A DNA stretch of 64,000 bases from Magicicada septendecula (GCA_034769895.1 CM068367.1:90048399-90112398); one strand, 5' to 3'; shown: positions 22,148 to 33,667, counted from the stretch's first letter. Notes: generated by a model not told the origin, from the sequence alone. A program made the numbers and translations.

Positions 22148-25114
22148 TGTAATAATAATAGAAAAATTGTTTTGTAATTAGTTTAAATGGTGTGTAATTG
22201 GTGTGACTCTGTAGGTTGTAATGTGCTTAATTGGTGTATAATTGGTGTGGCTCTCGACGTCTTACTGGCCTGAAACACTTCCTTAAGTTTCCCAGCTGGT
22301 CGAGTCTCAATGGCAGCCAGACCGGTCGAGTAGCGTAATGTTGATGAAGAAATATATGTTCAGCTTCACCGAAAGTTTGAAAACAAAAATTATTGTTTTG
22401 AAGAAAATTAAAAAAAAAAAATTATGTTTATAAAAAAAAATAATTAAAAAATTTTTTTTTTAATTTTATTAATTAATTAATTATAATCAATTAATTAATA
22501 TAGGGCTGTGAAGTTTTAAAAAGTGTAATGCTCTTCTGAAAATTTTTATTAAATTTTTGGTATATTTTAAATAAACTATCACCACTCATAAGATTGTCTT
22601 CAAACCAATCGATACTTGTTTACCTTTTTATTTTTTTAGGTTATCTTCACTTATAGGTGGTAAAGTCCTGATAGATTATTAATTAGAATTATATTAGTGA
22701 TAATTAGTAATATTTATGAAATAAAGAACTATTTAGTGTTGAAGAATATTAATGTTTTATTAATTAATAGCAATATTGACTCTTATCGATTATAATATCG
22801 ATTCTCAGGATATCGAAAAAGTTACAAATTATATTATATAAAAATCATACAGGGTTCTTTAAACAGCCAATTATTATCAAAGTCAGAGAAATCGGGCTAA
22901 TATTTAAAAAGTATAACGTTACAACAAATTAATAATTATTACTAAATACAGACATTGAATAATAATTTGAAAATAATATAATTGTATTCACCAACAGCTG
23001 ATGTGAGCACGGAGAAGGCACTGGGATTGTCAAAAGCAAATGGCCGCTATCCAGTTGATCAAAATGTCGCTCGTTCCTGCTACGTTCCAAATAATGTATT
23101 TTCTGTCAGTATTCCTGTTCTGGTGGCTGCAAATCTCTTGTTAAATGTTGTGTAGTGACTGGTGTAATGTTTCTGGGTTGTATTTAGTATATCCGTGTAA
23201 TTATAAGTTCAAACACTTTTCCCGATACCGACACTAATACTTGGTTAATGTGTTCTACAGTTTTCTGGTGTTTTGTGGTGTTTTTCGGAGTAGAAATGTA
23301 TTGTTCAGTGTTATGTATTGTTTCTTGATAGTTTCTGTTATAATGTGATAGTTCTAGATGTATTTTATAGATCACTCGCGATTTCACAATATCGTACTAT
23401 TCGCCGCTTAACTTTACCGTTGTAAGATAGGTTAGATCGTCACAAAACTCTCGTCAGGTTAATCGTTCGAATACCAATAATCAACTAACTGTTTCCTTCA
23501 GTTTCAATTAAACTCTTAGCCCATATAATATTATCCTTAACATTGTTCAAATATATTTTCACATCCTGTGCACACTTTACTATTTCACTATATAAATTCC
23601 TAAACTTTGGTTATTTGTCAATTTTATTCACTAGATGTTATTTAAATTAATCTTTCAGTTCATTCAGCTTATTTTCAGATTAAATAATGCCGTTTTATAG
23701 TGTTTTCTGTCCAAAATTAGTAATTTTACTTTCATTTTTGTTATTCTCTGAAAAGTCAAAACATCAAAATTTACTTCCTGTCATTATATAAAATTCATCC
23801 ATTTTATCCGTTATATTTAATATTAATAATCCTATATTGCATTAAAAGGTTTATATTCCCTGATTTTCTGGTAATTAATTGAATTAGTTGTATTCTGAAA
23901 CATTATTCTGGAATATATGACTCCCATGTCTAAATTTCTGAGTTTAGTCATTTTCATTTTTATTTATAATTCTGAATATAATTTATTAAAATCTTTCTAA
24001 ATGGTATGTGCAATTATATGGCTTGATCTCAAGTTTATTTTGTCTAAACCCCTTTTGTTTATTTGCATTTAAATGAGCAATTTCTCTGTTTTGATGAAGT
24101 TTGGTTTCCATTCTTTTGGCCTATGATTTTTTAACAATTTTTCTTACAAAATATTTTACAAACAATATATGATGTGTGATACCCTCTCTGACTTTTACAT
24201 ATAGTATTATAAATTAAACATGTTTTCAAATTACACAATAACAATTAGTATTGGTTACAATACAAATAATAGTTAAACAAATAAAGAATATTTTTTTAAA
24301 TAAATGGTTGTCTTCAAGTCAGACATTTTACAACAAAATCCTTATTTCTAACATGGAAATATGGTTTACAAAAAAGGTTTTTTACTAACTAACATCTTAA
24401 TTACTCTCTATTATTTACAAGTAGTAACTATTTTTATAGTTCTGATGTTAGTTGTATCAGACCCAAACAAATGGCCTTATATCTAAAACATTTTTAAACA
24501 TTCTTATACTATATACATAAAAACCTTATATTTATATTCTTATTTCTAACTATTATTATAAGTAGGATTCTACAGTTTTTATACCGTCTTTTACACATTG
24601 TCTTTGGGGAATTGTACCCTGTCATTAATAAATAAATAGTATGAATTGTTCGAAAAGTATTATGAAATCTGTTTTTCTTTTTTCATATAAAACAAAATGT
24701 TATTTTAAACAGATTTATGTCTTAGAAACAACATATTGTCACAGTACACATTTCAAGTCATTGAAAATTGCATATTTCATTGCATTCAATGTTTGTGATT
24801 GCCAAGAATGAAACACAAGGTTCATTTTTTATAATACCCAAAACTATCAGTGGTTCACTTTGCACTTTTATATTGTTAATGCTAAATGGTCGTATAGTCT
24901 TATTAACATGATAAATTGGTTAGCGTTTTTTCAATGGAGATTTGTTCCATGGGTACTATATTATTGTTTCATCTTAGTTCACAGGCAACTTTTACTTTAT
25001 ACACTTCTCTCTCTTAAATTTATATACATGTGGTTTTCATTTCGTTATACTTTTATTTTTAAATATTTATTTTGGGGATATAGGGATTTGGGTGTCTTTT
25101 ATAAGAGCATGACA
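22148..25114 (-). mobile_element. 3' LTR of Ty3/gypsy element A1 (U3 edge provisional)
   Basis: The U5 edge is TGTAATAATA (plus strand; CA end on the element strand), identical to the LTR start at 33734 that follows the primer site. The second copy continues in parallel through this whole region into pol, so the U3 edge cannot be read from the duplication. A candidate is 25114, where the element strand shows CTGAAGAAGA followed by TGTCATGCTC (polypurine tract, then TG), giving about 2.97 kb, similar to the other LTRs here. A later candidate is 26706 (AAAGAAGAG then TGTAATATGC). Poly-A and AATT tracts lie at 22410-22500. The promoter-like block AAATGGCCGC is at 23037. Confidence 0.6.
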
Positions 25115-26989
25115 TCTTCTTCAGGATGCTGCCTTCTTCTTCTTTCATCAGTCTTCTTTTCTCCTGCCTTCTGGGACTGGTATCTTCTCCATCTTCTTCT
25201 TGATGCCATCAGGTTTCTTGGGATCTTCTCCATCTTCTTCTTTATTTCAGAAATACACCACCTGTATTGTTTGATCTTGGCTTATTTTAGGGTTTCTATT
25301 CTATTTATTCTTCCTCGTTGTGGGTTTGGTCATATTCAGTACTGCTTTGTTATTTACTTTTTTACCTTCCTGGGTTATACCTTGAAAACCTTTGGTTATG
25401 AGACTGGTCTTGGATGACTCATCACTAGTAACTCCTCTTATTTGAACTTGTATTTTCTTTATAATAATGATTTCTTTCCACAGTTGCTATGAATTAATCT
25501 ATTTATATTAAACTTAATGCTTTCTTCCAAATTTTAACATTATAACTTCATTATTCTAATGATCAATTGCCATTCAATATTATGCTTATATCTGTCACGT
25601 TACAGATTGCTCTCCTCCAGAAGTAATTATTTCAGACATGTTTATGGATGAAATAATTTCTTATGATAATTTCATCATTTCTTATAATTCATTTTCTTCT
25701 CCATCTTTATATCGACTTTTTTATATTAGAGTTTTATTAATTTTATATATATGGTTACTTGTCTTACTACTGATCCTTTTCGGATAGTTAGTGTCTTCTG
25801 AGATATATTATAATTGTAATACATTTTCTTTCTATATCAACTTCGTGTTGTATCCTTGGGATATTAATTCCCTAACATTCCCTATCACGTGGGCTGGGGC
25901 AGATCAGAGGGGCACTGTACGCTACTTCTCTGCTGGCCATACACCACTTCTATAAATTGAGTACAGAGGCATATCCATCCCTGCTCAAAAACATAATGCT
26001 GCTGGAATTATCTTCAGTCAGTCATCGAATAAATAAATAAAAAGTAGTCTCATTTTCGACTAATAAAAATATCTTTGGATTCTCCACTTCGTAGTCTCTC
26101 AGATTATCTCACATTTTCTATCTTAATAAATCTTCATAATCATTATTATACTCATTACATATATATTTTTTCAAAATTCTTAACTTGTCTGATATATTTA
26201 ATTTAATTATGGTTGAAAACCTTTCTTTTAATAATTCTGGTTACTGTTTACAGTGTAACTCTCTTTCTTCTCCATCTGAATTCTCTTTATACTTTCTTCT
26301 GGTTAATCATAGTATTAGCATGGTCTTTATACATAGTCTTTCTTATTCATTATTTGAATGGTCTTAATATATTATATTTAATTTTTTAACATTGTATCTT
26401 TACATTAGATATACAGGTTGTTATATTGATCATTTTATTTAAGCATTTTGGTTCTTTCCTTTCTCTTAGAAAGTTATTAATCCGCCTTCGCATTCATTAA
26501 CATTAATTCATTTATATCATATTTCATGTGGTATTTCTTCTCTTTGCATTTCATATAGGTCTTATTATTATCATTGGTTCAAAATCATCTTCTCCATATG
26601 TTTGGTATGAGTTGTTCTTCTTTGCTCTTAATTAACTGTTTTCATTATCGTTTCATAGGTAATTAGTCTCTTTGCTTCCAAATTTTTTCTTCTCTTGCAT
26701 ATTACACTCTTCTTTGTTATTCTTCTCTACCCCTTCAAATGCTATTGTGAATATCTAGCATTTATTCTGGATTAACGTTAATTCTCTTTGCTGAATTAAT
26801 CACTTTATTTTCTTCTCAATTCAATTATAATTGACACATAATTATTTTTTGGAACTTGGTTGGTTTTAATGTAAAATTCAAACTATTCTTTTTATTTAAT
26901 TGAAAAATATTTCTCATAAATCCTTGTAATATATTGATCTTATCTTGTTTCAAAGTTCTGACGTTCGATCGACATTCAAATTCTGTTTA
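25115..26989 (-). mobile_element. Long 3' non-coding region of element A1
   Basis: Between the candidate polypurine tract and the hairpin repeats there is no minus-strand ORF of note. With the hairpin array it makes about 2.7 kb after the pol stop, the place where an env gene would lie in an errantivirus, but no envelope motif was found. A copia-type solo LTR is inserted at 25846. Plus-strand hydrophobic frames (24860-25417, 26185-26367) are shadows of T-rich DNA. Confidence 0.5.
25846..26096 (+). mobile_element. Solo LTR of copia (Ty1) type with 5-bp target duplication CTTCG
   Basis: The 251-bp unit starts TGTTGTATCC and ends GGATTCTCCA, with CTTCG immediately on both sides (25841-25845 and 26097-26101). 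Inside, in plus orientation, are a TATA box (TATAAATT near 25950) and AATAAA signals near 26030, as in short copia LTRs. It is less AT-rich than its surroundings. The identical insertion is at 37426-37676 in the second A copy, so it was in place before that sequence duplicated. Strand follows the TATA and poly(A) signals. Confidence 0.8.
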
Positions 26990-27790
26990 ATTCATTTATT
27001 CCCAGAATTGTTTCATTCAGAATTGTTTATAGTATTGTGATTTTACTATTATTTCTGAATGTTTTGGTATTTCTCCAAATTCAATTCTTCTTAATTATTT
27101 ACCATAAAGTTTTCTCATAAACTTAGTTATAGTAAGTTGGTCTTACTTTATTTTTAAATTTTTTGTATATTAACTTCTAAATTCCTTTCTTCTTAATTCT
27201 TCCAAAATGTTTTTCTCATAATTCAGTGGTAGTAAGCTGTGCTTGCTTAATTTTAATTTTTTTTTTTTAAATTAAGTTCAAAATTCTCTCTCTTTCTCTT
27301 TCTTCCATAAAGTTCTGTTCTAAATTATCAGGTTGTAGTAAGAAGTACTTACTCAATTTTAAATTTTTATAATTATATTTCAATTCAAAAGTCTTTCTTT
27401 TTCTTTCTTCCATAAAGTTCGTTCCAAAATCATCAGGTTGTAGTAAGATGTACTTACATATTTTAGAATAAGTTATATTCAAAATTCTTTCTTTTTCTTT
27501 CTTCCATAAAGTTTGTTCCAAAATCATCAGGTTGTAGTAAGATGTACTTACATATTTTAGAATAAGTTATATTAAAAATTCTTTCTTTTTCTTTCTTCCA
27601 TGAAGTTTGTTCCAAAATTATTAGGTTGTAGTAAGATGTACTTACATTATTTTAGAATTTTTTTAAAAATAAATTCAAAATTCTAAATTCCTTCTTATAA
27701 TTCTCCAGAATGTTCTTCTCAAAATATTAGGTTGTAAGATGTACTTACATTATTTTAGGATTTTTAAAATTATTAAAAATAAATTCAAAA
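26990..27790 (-). repeat. Hairpin tandem repeat array after pol, element A1
   Basis: About seven units of 94-100 bp, the ones nearest pol almost identical (starts near 27284, 27388, 27482, 27578) and the distal ones progressively diverged. Element-strand layout per unit: purine run GGAAGAAAGAAAAAGAAAGA, then GTAAGTACATCTTAC, an inverted repeat GTAAG/CTTAC with a five-base loop that also matches the 5' splice-site consensus. The array begins 17 bp after the pol stop. The same array is at 38570-39376. Confidence 0.8.
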
Positions 27791-27806
27791 TTCTAAAACT
27801 CACAAC

Positions 27807-30800
27807 TCATTCTTCATAATATTTCTTCATAGAAACTTGATTGTACACTCCTTTGATTTTTCCTGAAACGATTTCCTTCAACTCATATGTATTGTTATGC
27901 TTATCATTTACCACAACATATGGGCCAGTGTAAAGTAATAATAGTTTTTTGGTTATGCCTTCTAAGGTGCTAGGCAGCTCTCTATTTTTTAGGAGGACTT
28001 TTTCACCCTCTTTATATGTTACAATTCGCCCTATTGCCTTCTGATATTTGGCTTGCCGTTTTTCCTGATCTTCTGCTATCTTATTGTAAAACTTCAACTG
28101 GTTGAATTTCCTATTATTGTTCGTTGGAAATTCAATGATTTGTTCAATGTCTCGGGGAGTCGGCTTCTCATACATGGCTGAGTATGGTGGAATTCCTATA
28201 GCTGGATGGTGGGCATAATTTAGGAATGTTTCTGTCGCTGCTAGGTACTCTTGCCACTTTTTCTGTTGGTTGTAACAGTATGTGCGCAATATCCTACCCA
28301 CTTCTCTTAGTACTCTCTCAGCCGGATTGCTACTTGGGTGGTAGACTGATGTCTTATACGTTTTGACCCCAAGTGCTAATAAAGTGTCTCGCCATCTCCT
28401 CCCCTTAAATTGTGTACCATGGTCGGTAATAATAGAAGATGGTCTACCGATCTCTGGGATATACAAATCGATAATCACCGCCAAAACCTTTGCTGTTGTT
28501 GCCCGATTAACCGGATATAGCTTTATATACTTGGTGTAGTGATCCATTATGATTACCAAGTATTTATATCTGTGCCGACCACCACTACGGGGAAATGGCC
28601 CGCAGATATCCAAAAACACTTTTTCCAGTTTTGCGTTGGAAGTTATTGGTATCATGATACCCTCTGTCTTTTCATTGTTTATTTTGGCACATTGGCAGAT
28701 CTTACAGGATTTGATGTATGTTCTCACCTTGCGGTTGATATTCTTGATCTTACAATTTTCCTCTAGAGCCTTTATCACTTTTAACGCTCCCATGTGACCA
28801 TACCTGACATGGTAATCGATGATGACCTCCTTTTCGATTTGGTGTGGGATTATCACCTTCCATGTCTCATCGTCCAAGGCGGTTTTTATGAATAAAATTC
28901 CCTTGTTAAGGTGGTAATATTTAGAAATGGTTTCATCATTGGCTTCCAAACGACTCACAATGTTTTTCAGCTTAGGATCAGACTGCTGATGGATTCGGAT
29001 ATTTATTAACAAAGCTTGTAAATCGGCTCTGGTCGTGAATATGTTATAAATTTTTACTAAGCTCTCCTTCTCTCCCTCGAAAGTCTGATCTTCCAGATTT
29101 ATACGTGACAATACATCCGCTACCACGTTCTTCTTTCCTGGAATGTATTCCCATTTCAGGTCATATTCTTGTAGGGCGAGTACCCACCTAGCCAATCGGC
29201 CGTGACTCAATTTGCACCTACGAAGGAACGAGATGGATTTATGATCAGTTCGTACCGTGACTTGATATCCGAGAATGTACGTCCGGAACTTGCTGCATGC
29301 GAACACCACGCTCAACAATTCCTTTTCTGTCACACTGTAGTTCTTTTCGCACTGGTTCAGTGTGCGACTAGCGAAGCTTATTACCAGATGTTGTCCCTCC
29401 TCATCTTCCTGGTATAATGTCGTTCCTAAGCTTAGGTCGCTAGCGTCACAGTTTAGAAAGAACGGTTTCTTAAAATCTGGGTGACGAAGTATGACACTCT
29501 CCAGAAACTTCTCTTTTATCAAGCGGAAAGTAATATCTTGATCTTCACCCCAAGTCCATTTGTTCTTAGCAGATAGCTGTGGTTGAAACTTGGCGGTCAA
29601 CTCGGAATATCGGCTCTGAAACTTCCTGTAATAGTTACAGAGTCCGAGGAAAGATTGCAATTGTTTCCTGTTTCTTGGTTGCGGGAACCTCTGAATTGCC
29701 TCCACTTTCTCTGCTGATGGGGTAATACCTCTGTCGTCTAGGTTGAAGCCTAAGAATTGTACCTCGCGCGCTATGAACTTGGATTTCTCCAACTTCAGTG
29801 TTATGTTGTTCTGCGCTAGTTTGTTTAGTACAAGTTCCACTCTGTAACAGTGCTCCTCCCAGGTTCCGGATGTAATTAGTAAATCGTCAACATAGACGGT
29901 GGTAAATTGGAGCGCTTCTTGTCCAAGAATCTGGTCCATGCATGCCACAAATATGGCGACAGAATTGACAAGTCCGAAGGGCAGTCTCTTGAACTGGTAA
30001 TTGCGCCCTTCGAAAATGAACGCTACATACTGGCGGCTTTGTGGATGCAGCTCTACCTGCCAATAACCACAGACCGTATCCCAGGTGCTAATAAATCTAG
30101 TACCATGAAAACGTTTTAAAATCTCTTCTATTTCACCGGGAGAGGTTCTGTCATTCACAATTGTCTTGTTCAACTCACGCGCATCTAAACAGAGCCGGAC
30201 TTGTCCGTCTTTCTTCGGAACAGCAATAATTGGACTAGTGTAAGGTGATTGACTAATCTCAATTATGTCGTTTTCTATCATCTTGTTTATCTCTGTTCTC
30301 ACGGCTTCTTTGAGCGACTGTGCTATTGGATATGACCTCCGGTTAAACTCTACGTTTTCTTTAAAACGAAGTTGGCACTGGTAGTTTTTTACCTTCCCTG
30401 GTTCATCAGAAAACACCGCCTTGTATTTCTCATATATAGCGATTAGACGATCAGCCAGATGTGTTGGTATTTTCTTGTTATCGCTTCCGCACTGGAAATT
30501 CCGTATTTCTTGGATCTTAACTGACCATAAATCCTCTCCTCCATGATTGTATATTATGGGTTTATAAAGAGGGCTGTTTCTTATAATATTAATTTTCCGA
30601 AGTTGTTGATGTATTGGGCTAGGAAGTATAGTTGTGCCTCCTACCAGATCTGCGGTCCATGTTACTCCGTCTGGGAAAAGTGATACTTTATTTAAATTAA
30701 GATTGATTACTGCCGAATATCTACGAAGAATATCGCAACCGACTAAGATGTCAAATGGTAATCCGGTGGCGATTAAAAATTCCATGTCTAAAGCTATATC

Positions 30801-31194
30801 ACAGCTAACGACACTTAAGGAAACTTGCTTCCTAATGGTTTTATTCTGGCGGCCAGTTGCACCTACCTACACAATGTTGTTGACTGGTAACATTGGCAAA
30901 GTTTTACCACATGTACTCTGTATTCTCTCCAACTCATTGGAGTTTATTATTGAAATATTAGCTCCTGTGTCTATCATTATTTTAGCGGGAACTCCTTCCA
31001 CCTCCGCTGTTATATAAATTATCTCATTATTACTGTTGCTGAGACTCTTCTCGTTCTCTTCCAAAAGTTCAGTTCGTATGTCTTTCAGATAATGGTTACT
31101 TATGATAGTGATATTCTTATTATTGTTTGCTTGTTGCAAATCATCCTTTTCTAACCCAGGAAGTATAAGCAGTAACGGGTCATCATTGTTGATT
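27807..31194 (-). CDS. pol: Element A1 Pol: protease, reverse transcriptase, RNase H, integrase
   Basis: Minus-strand frame, -1 relative to gag. Order: protease with DTG (KIMIDTGANISII) in the short N-terminal part; one in-frame TAG at 30869-30867; then 992 codons from ATG 30785. Numbering from that ATG: end of protease FDILVGCDIL (11-20); RT with YVDD at 298-301; RNase H with D446, E489, D514, D557; integrase zinc-binding H659, H664, C694, C697; core D726, D788, E823; GPY/F near 958 (LLYTGPYVV); end KKYYEE. This is Ty3/gypsy domain order. Apart from the TAG the frame is complete, so the copy was active recently. Expression is expected by -1 frameshifting at 31208-31214. The TAG sits inside the protease, a poor place for programmed readthrough, so it is probably a mutation. 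Confidence 0.93.
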
Positions 31195-31214
31195 ACTGCC
31201 TCCTCTCGTTTAAA
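31154..31214 (-). promoter_or_regulatory. Programmed -1 ribosomal frameshift signal between gag and pol (A1)
   Basis: On the element strand the gag frame reads ACT TTA AAC, which is the canonical slippery heptamer U UUA AAC in the correct phase (31214-31208), 12 nt before the gag stop TAA. After an 8-nt spacer, GCAGTAA (31199-31193) can pair with TTACTGC (31175-31169), a perfect 7-bp stem. The loop ACCC (31180-31177) can pair with GGGT (31157-31154) downstream, giving an H-type pseudoknot. Pol is in the -1 frame and stays open through this point. All elements are visible in the sequence; the activity is inferred. Confidence 0.8.
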
Positions 31215-33667
31215 GTATTTTGTTCATTGTTTGTGTTATTATTGACCGAGGCATCGTTCGGGAAACTCTGGTTTGTTTCCTGACGTTCTGTACTCTGGTT
31301 GATATTTAACGCCCTGTTCTGTTGTCTGCCAAGATCTTCCAGGCTGGTACTTCGTCTTTCCTGTTCGTATCTTGGGCCGTCTCGTTCCGCACTCCTCCAT
31401 CTTCGGTCGGCGCCGTGGAAGCTGCTCCTCCTCGGTTGATAATATCTCCTGGGTCCGCGATCTTCTGCTCTTATAAAATTTACCCTAGGGCGCGACACTC
31501 GGTTATTATTACTGCTATTGTTGTTATTACTAAAATTATTATTATAGTAATTTCGGTTAGGTGGGTAAGGTCTGTCACCATTATTGTTGGGATATGGATT
31601 TCTCTGACTGTATGGGACATTATTATTTTGTTGATAAAAATTGTTTCTATTATTTGGGTAGGGGTTGTTATTCCTTACGCCGTTAAAATTACCGTTAAAC
31701 TGGTTATTACGCGGCGAGTTGTTAGGGCCGTCGTAATTATTGGGCTGGTTCCGGTTACTTGTATGGTTATTGCCGTTATTGGGGTAGGTAGTCGGCCTTG
31801 CTTCTGGTCTCTCATTTCTCTTCCTGCTCTGCCGATAATACTCCTCGTTCTCGTATCCCTCTAGTAACTCGGTCATGCCCTGGATCGTCTTGATCTGACT
31901 ACCTCTCCGGGCCCTGATAATGTCCTCATCATAGTGATACGATATCTTGTTCACTAAACATTCTTCTGGGATTGCTGGCTCAAGGTGTTTTGCCATACAC
32001 ACCTTCCCCAAGAAATATGCCGTCATACTGCTACCTAATTGTGACCTGTATCTTCCATTACAAATATTGTCCCGGATCAAGTTCTGGGTGGTCTCAGACC
32101 AGTATTTTGTCTTAAACATTTTCCGGAACTGTTGGTAGTCGGAAATTTCACTCCGGTTGGCCATCCACCAATTATCTGTTATGTCTCGGAAAGACTCGTC
32201 GAATATCTCCCTGCTATGGCTCCATTGGGTAATTTTATGCTTGGTCAAATATTCTTCTACCCTAGCCAGGAACTCCATCGGCTTGCGTTTGTATTGCCGG
32301 AAGTTGAGCCACTCTCGGCTTTCGTTGACAGGCAATCCGGTGAAATGAGTTGGTCTGTTCCTTATTGCTTCCATCTCCTCTCGGCTTTGTCGCACCTGAC
32401 CGGTGATACTGGCCATGGTCTCTTGTATATCATTACATCGTTCTGTGACCTGGTTGCGTACTTTTCCGAATTCTTCTTGATTTTCCTTCCTCTGTTCTTC
32501 TACCTTCCTACGACTATGTTCTTCAATATTTGTGAACTTGATGTTCACCACTTCTTTAAACTCATGGACCTCCTTTTCGGTCTGGTTGCACTTTCCATCA
32601 ATCTCTCGAATCTGTCGATTGACCATTATATTTTCTTCTTCCATCTTCTTATTCATCGCTTTTTTGTTAACAGTGATTTCTTTATTCAGTTCTTCTCGCA
32701 ACAATTCCATCCTTTCGTCCAGTTTGTCCAAATTCTCCTGATTTACCTCCCTTAACTCTTCTCTTAGAATTTGATTGTCCTCTCTCAATTCTTCCAATTT
32801 CTCCCCCATCTTCTCTTCCAACTTCCTGTTGTCTTCCTTCAACTCTTCCTTCAATTGTCGGTTGTTCTTCTCTATCTTCTTCCGGGTTTCATCGATTTTC
32901 TGATTGGTGTTCTCAATTTTATTAATCAATTCTTCTTTAGTTGACTTATATTCTTCCTTGAACGCTTGGTTGTCTTCCTTCAATTTTTCTAACTTCTTCC
33001 CCATCTCTTCTTCCATCTTCTTGTTATCTTCCTTCAAATTTTCCATGTTCTTGTTCATCCCAGTCAACTCTTCTTTTGTGGATTGATTATCCTTCTTCAA
33101 TTCTTCTATCTTCTCTTCCATCTTCTTGCTGTTTTCTTCCATCTTCTCTTCCAGCTTCTTATTTGTTGTTTCGATCTTATTTCCTAAATCTTCTTTCAAG
33201 GACTGGTTATCACTCCCCATTTTCTTACTCAAGTCTTCCTTTGTAGAATCCAATTTCTTATTATTTTCGTCCATTTTCTTGTTCATTCCTTCCAGTTGTG
33301 ATTCCATGTTTTTATTTATTTCTTTACTCATTTCCATCATCATTCTCCTCAATGTTTCCTGGAACATCACATCTCCGGTTGTCGCAGTGTTCTCGGTTAG
33401 TGAGGGTTCCCCTGGTTGTTCTAACCGTTCCTTCCGGACATTGATTTCCCCTGTCTGAGTAGGCATCTCCGGCTGTTCCCCTGGTTGTTCAGGTTGTTTG
33501 GACAACACTGGTGGCAATGAACTTTCCACCTCTACTGGTGTCGCCTCCTTGTTGTCCATGTCAACTTCTATTTCTTTCTCGCCCTCCGCCGCCCGTTTCT
33601 TAGATGTTGCACGTCGTTGCATTTTCCCTTGAAATTCTCTGGCTTTGTAGCTGTTGCCTAGCTCCAA
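31193..33667 (-). CDS. gag: Element A1 Gag with very long coiled coil and Asn/Arg-rich C-terminus
   Basis: 824 codons, intact. Residues 1-100 are charged and Pro-rich. About 105-410 form a continuous coiled coil with repeated KKMEEK, KEDNQ and KEELR blocks. About 430-590 is the capsid-like region (REWLNFRQYKRKPMEFLAR, WWMANRSEI, KYWSETTQNLIRDNI, MTAYFLGKVCMAKHLEP, IRARRGSQIKTI). From about 600 the chain is Asn-rich low complexity and then Arg-rich, with no CCHC knuckle. The homologous gag C begins MQRRATSKKRAAE, which corresponds to Met16 here (33622), so translation may start there. Gag assembles the particle, and the basic tail probably binds RNA in place of a zinc knuckle. It starts 45 bp from the primer site and overlaps pol through the frameshift site. 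Confidence 0.9.
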   Translation of the reverse strand: MELGNSYKAREFQGKMQRRATSKKRAAEGEKEIEVDMDNKEATPVEVESSLPPVLSKQPEQPGEQPEMPTQTGEINVRKERLEQPGEPSLTENTATTGDVMFQETLRRMMMEMSKEINKNMESQLEGMNKKMDENNKKLDSTKEDLSKKMGSDNQSLKEDLGNKIETTNKKLEEKMEENSKKMEEKIEELKKDNQSTKEELTGMNKNMENLKEDNKKMEEEMGKKLEKLKEDNQAFKEEYKSTKEELINKIENTNQKIDETRKKIEKNNRQLKEELKEDNRKLEEKMGEKLEELREDNQILREELREVNQENLDKLDERMELLREELNKEITVNKKAMNKKMEEENIMVNRQIREIDGKCNQTEKEVHEFKEVVNIKFTNIEEHSRRKVEEQRKENQEEFGKVRNQVTERCNDIQETMASITGQVRQSREEMEAIRNRPTHFTGLPVNESREWLNFRQYKRKPMEFLARVEEYLTKHKITQWSHSREIFDESFRDITDNWWMANRSEISDYQQFRKMFKTKYWSETTQNLIRDNICNGRYRSQLGSSMTAYFLGKVCMAKHLEPAIPEECLVNKISYHYDEDIIRARRGSQIKTIQGMTELLEGYENEEYYRQSRKRNERPEARPTTYPNNGNNHTSNRNQPNNYDGPNNSPRNNQFNGNFNGVRNNNPYPNNRNNFYQQNNNVPYSQRNPYPNNNGDRPYPPNRNYYNNNFSNNNNSSNNNRVSRPRVNFIRAEDRGPRRYYQPRRSSFHGADRRWRSAERDGPRYEQERRSTSLEDLGRQQNRALNINQSTERQETNQSFPNDASVNNNTNNEQNTLNERRQ

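Noticed and set aside
23184-23387. Minus-strand 67-codon frame in LTR A (also 34764-34967)
   Set aside because: Short, lies in the probable promoter/U5 area, and its identity in both copies only reflects duplication.
24860-25417. Plus-strand 185-codon frame rich in hydrophobic residues (also 36440-36997)
   Set aside because: It is the T-rich complement of the purine-rich 3' region of element A. The two copies are one duplicated sequence, so their agreement is not conservation.
26990-27790. CRISPR-like array
   Set aside because: Units of 94-100 bp are contiguous with no spacers, lie in a eukaryotic retroelement, and diverge gradually with distance.
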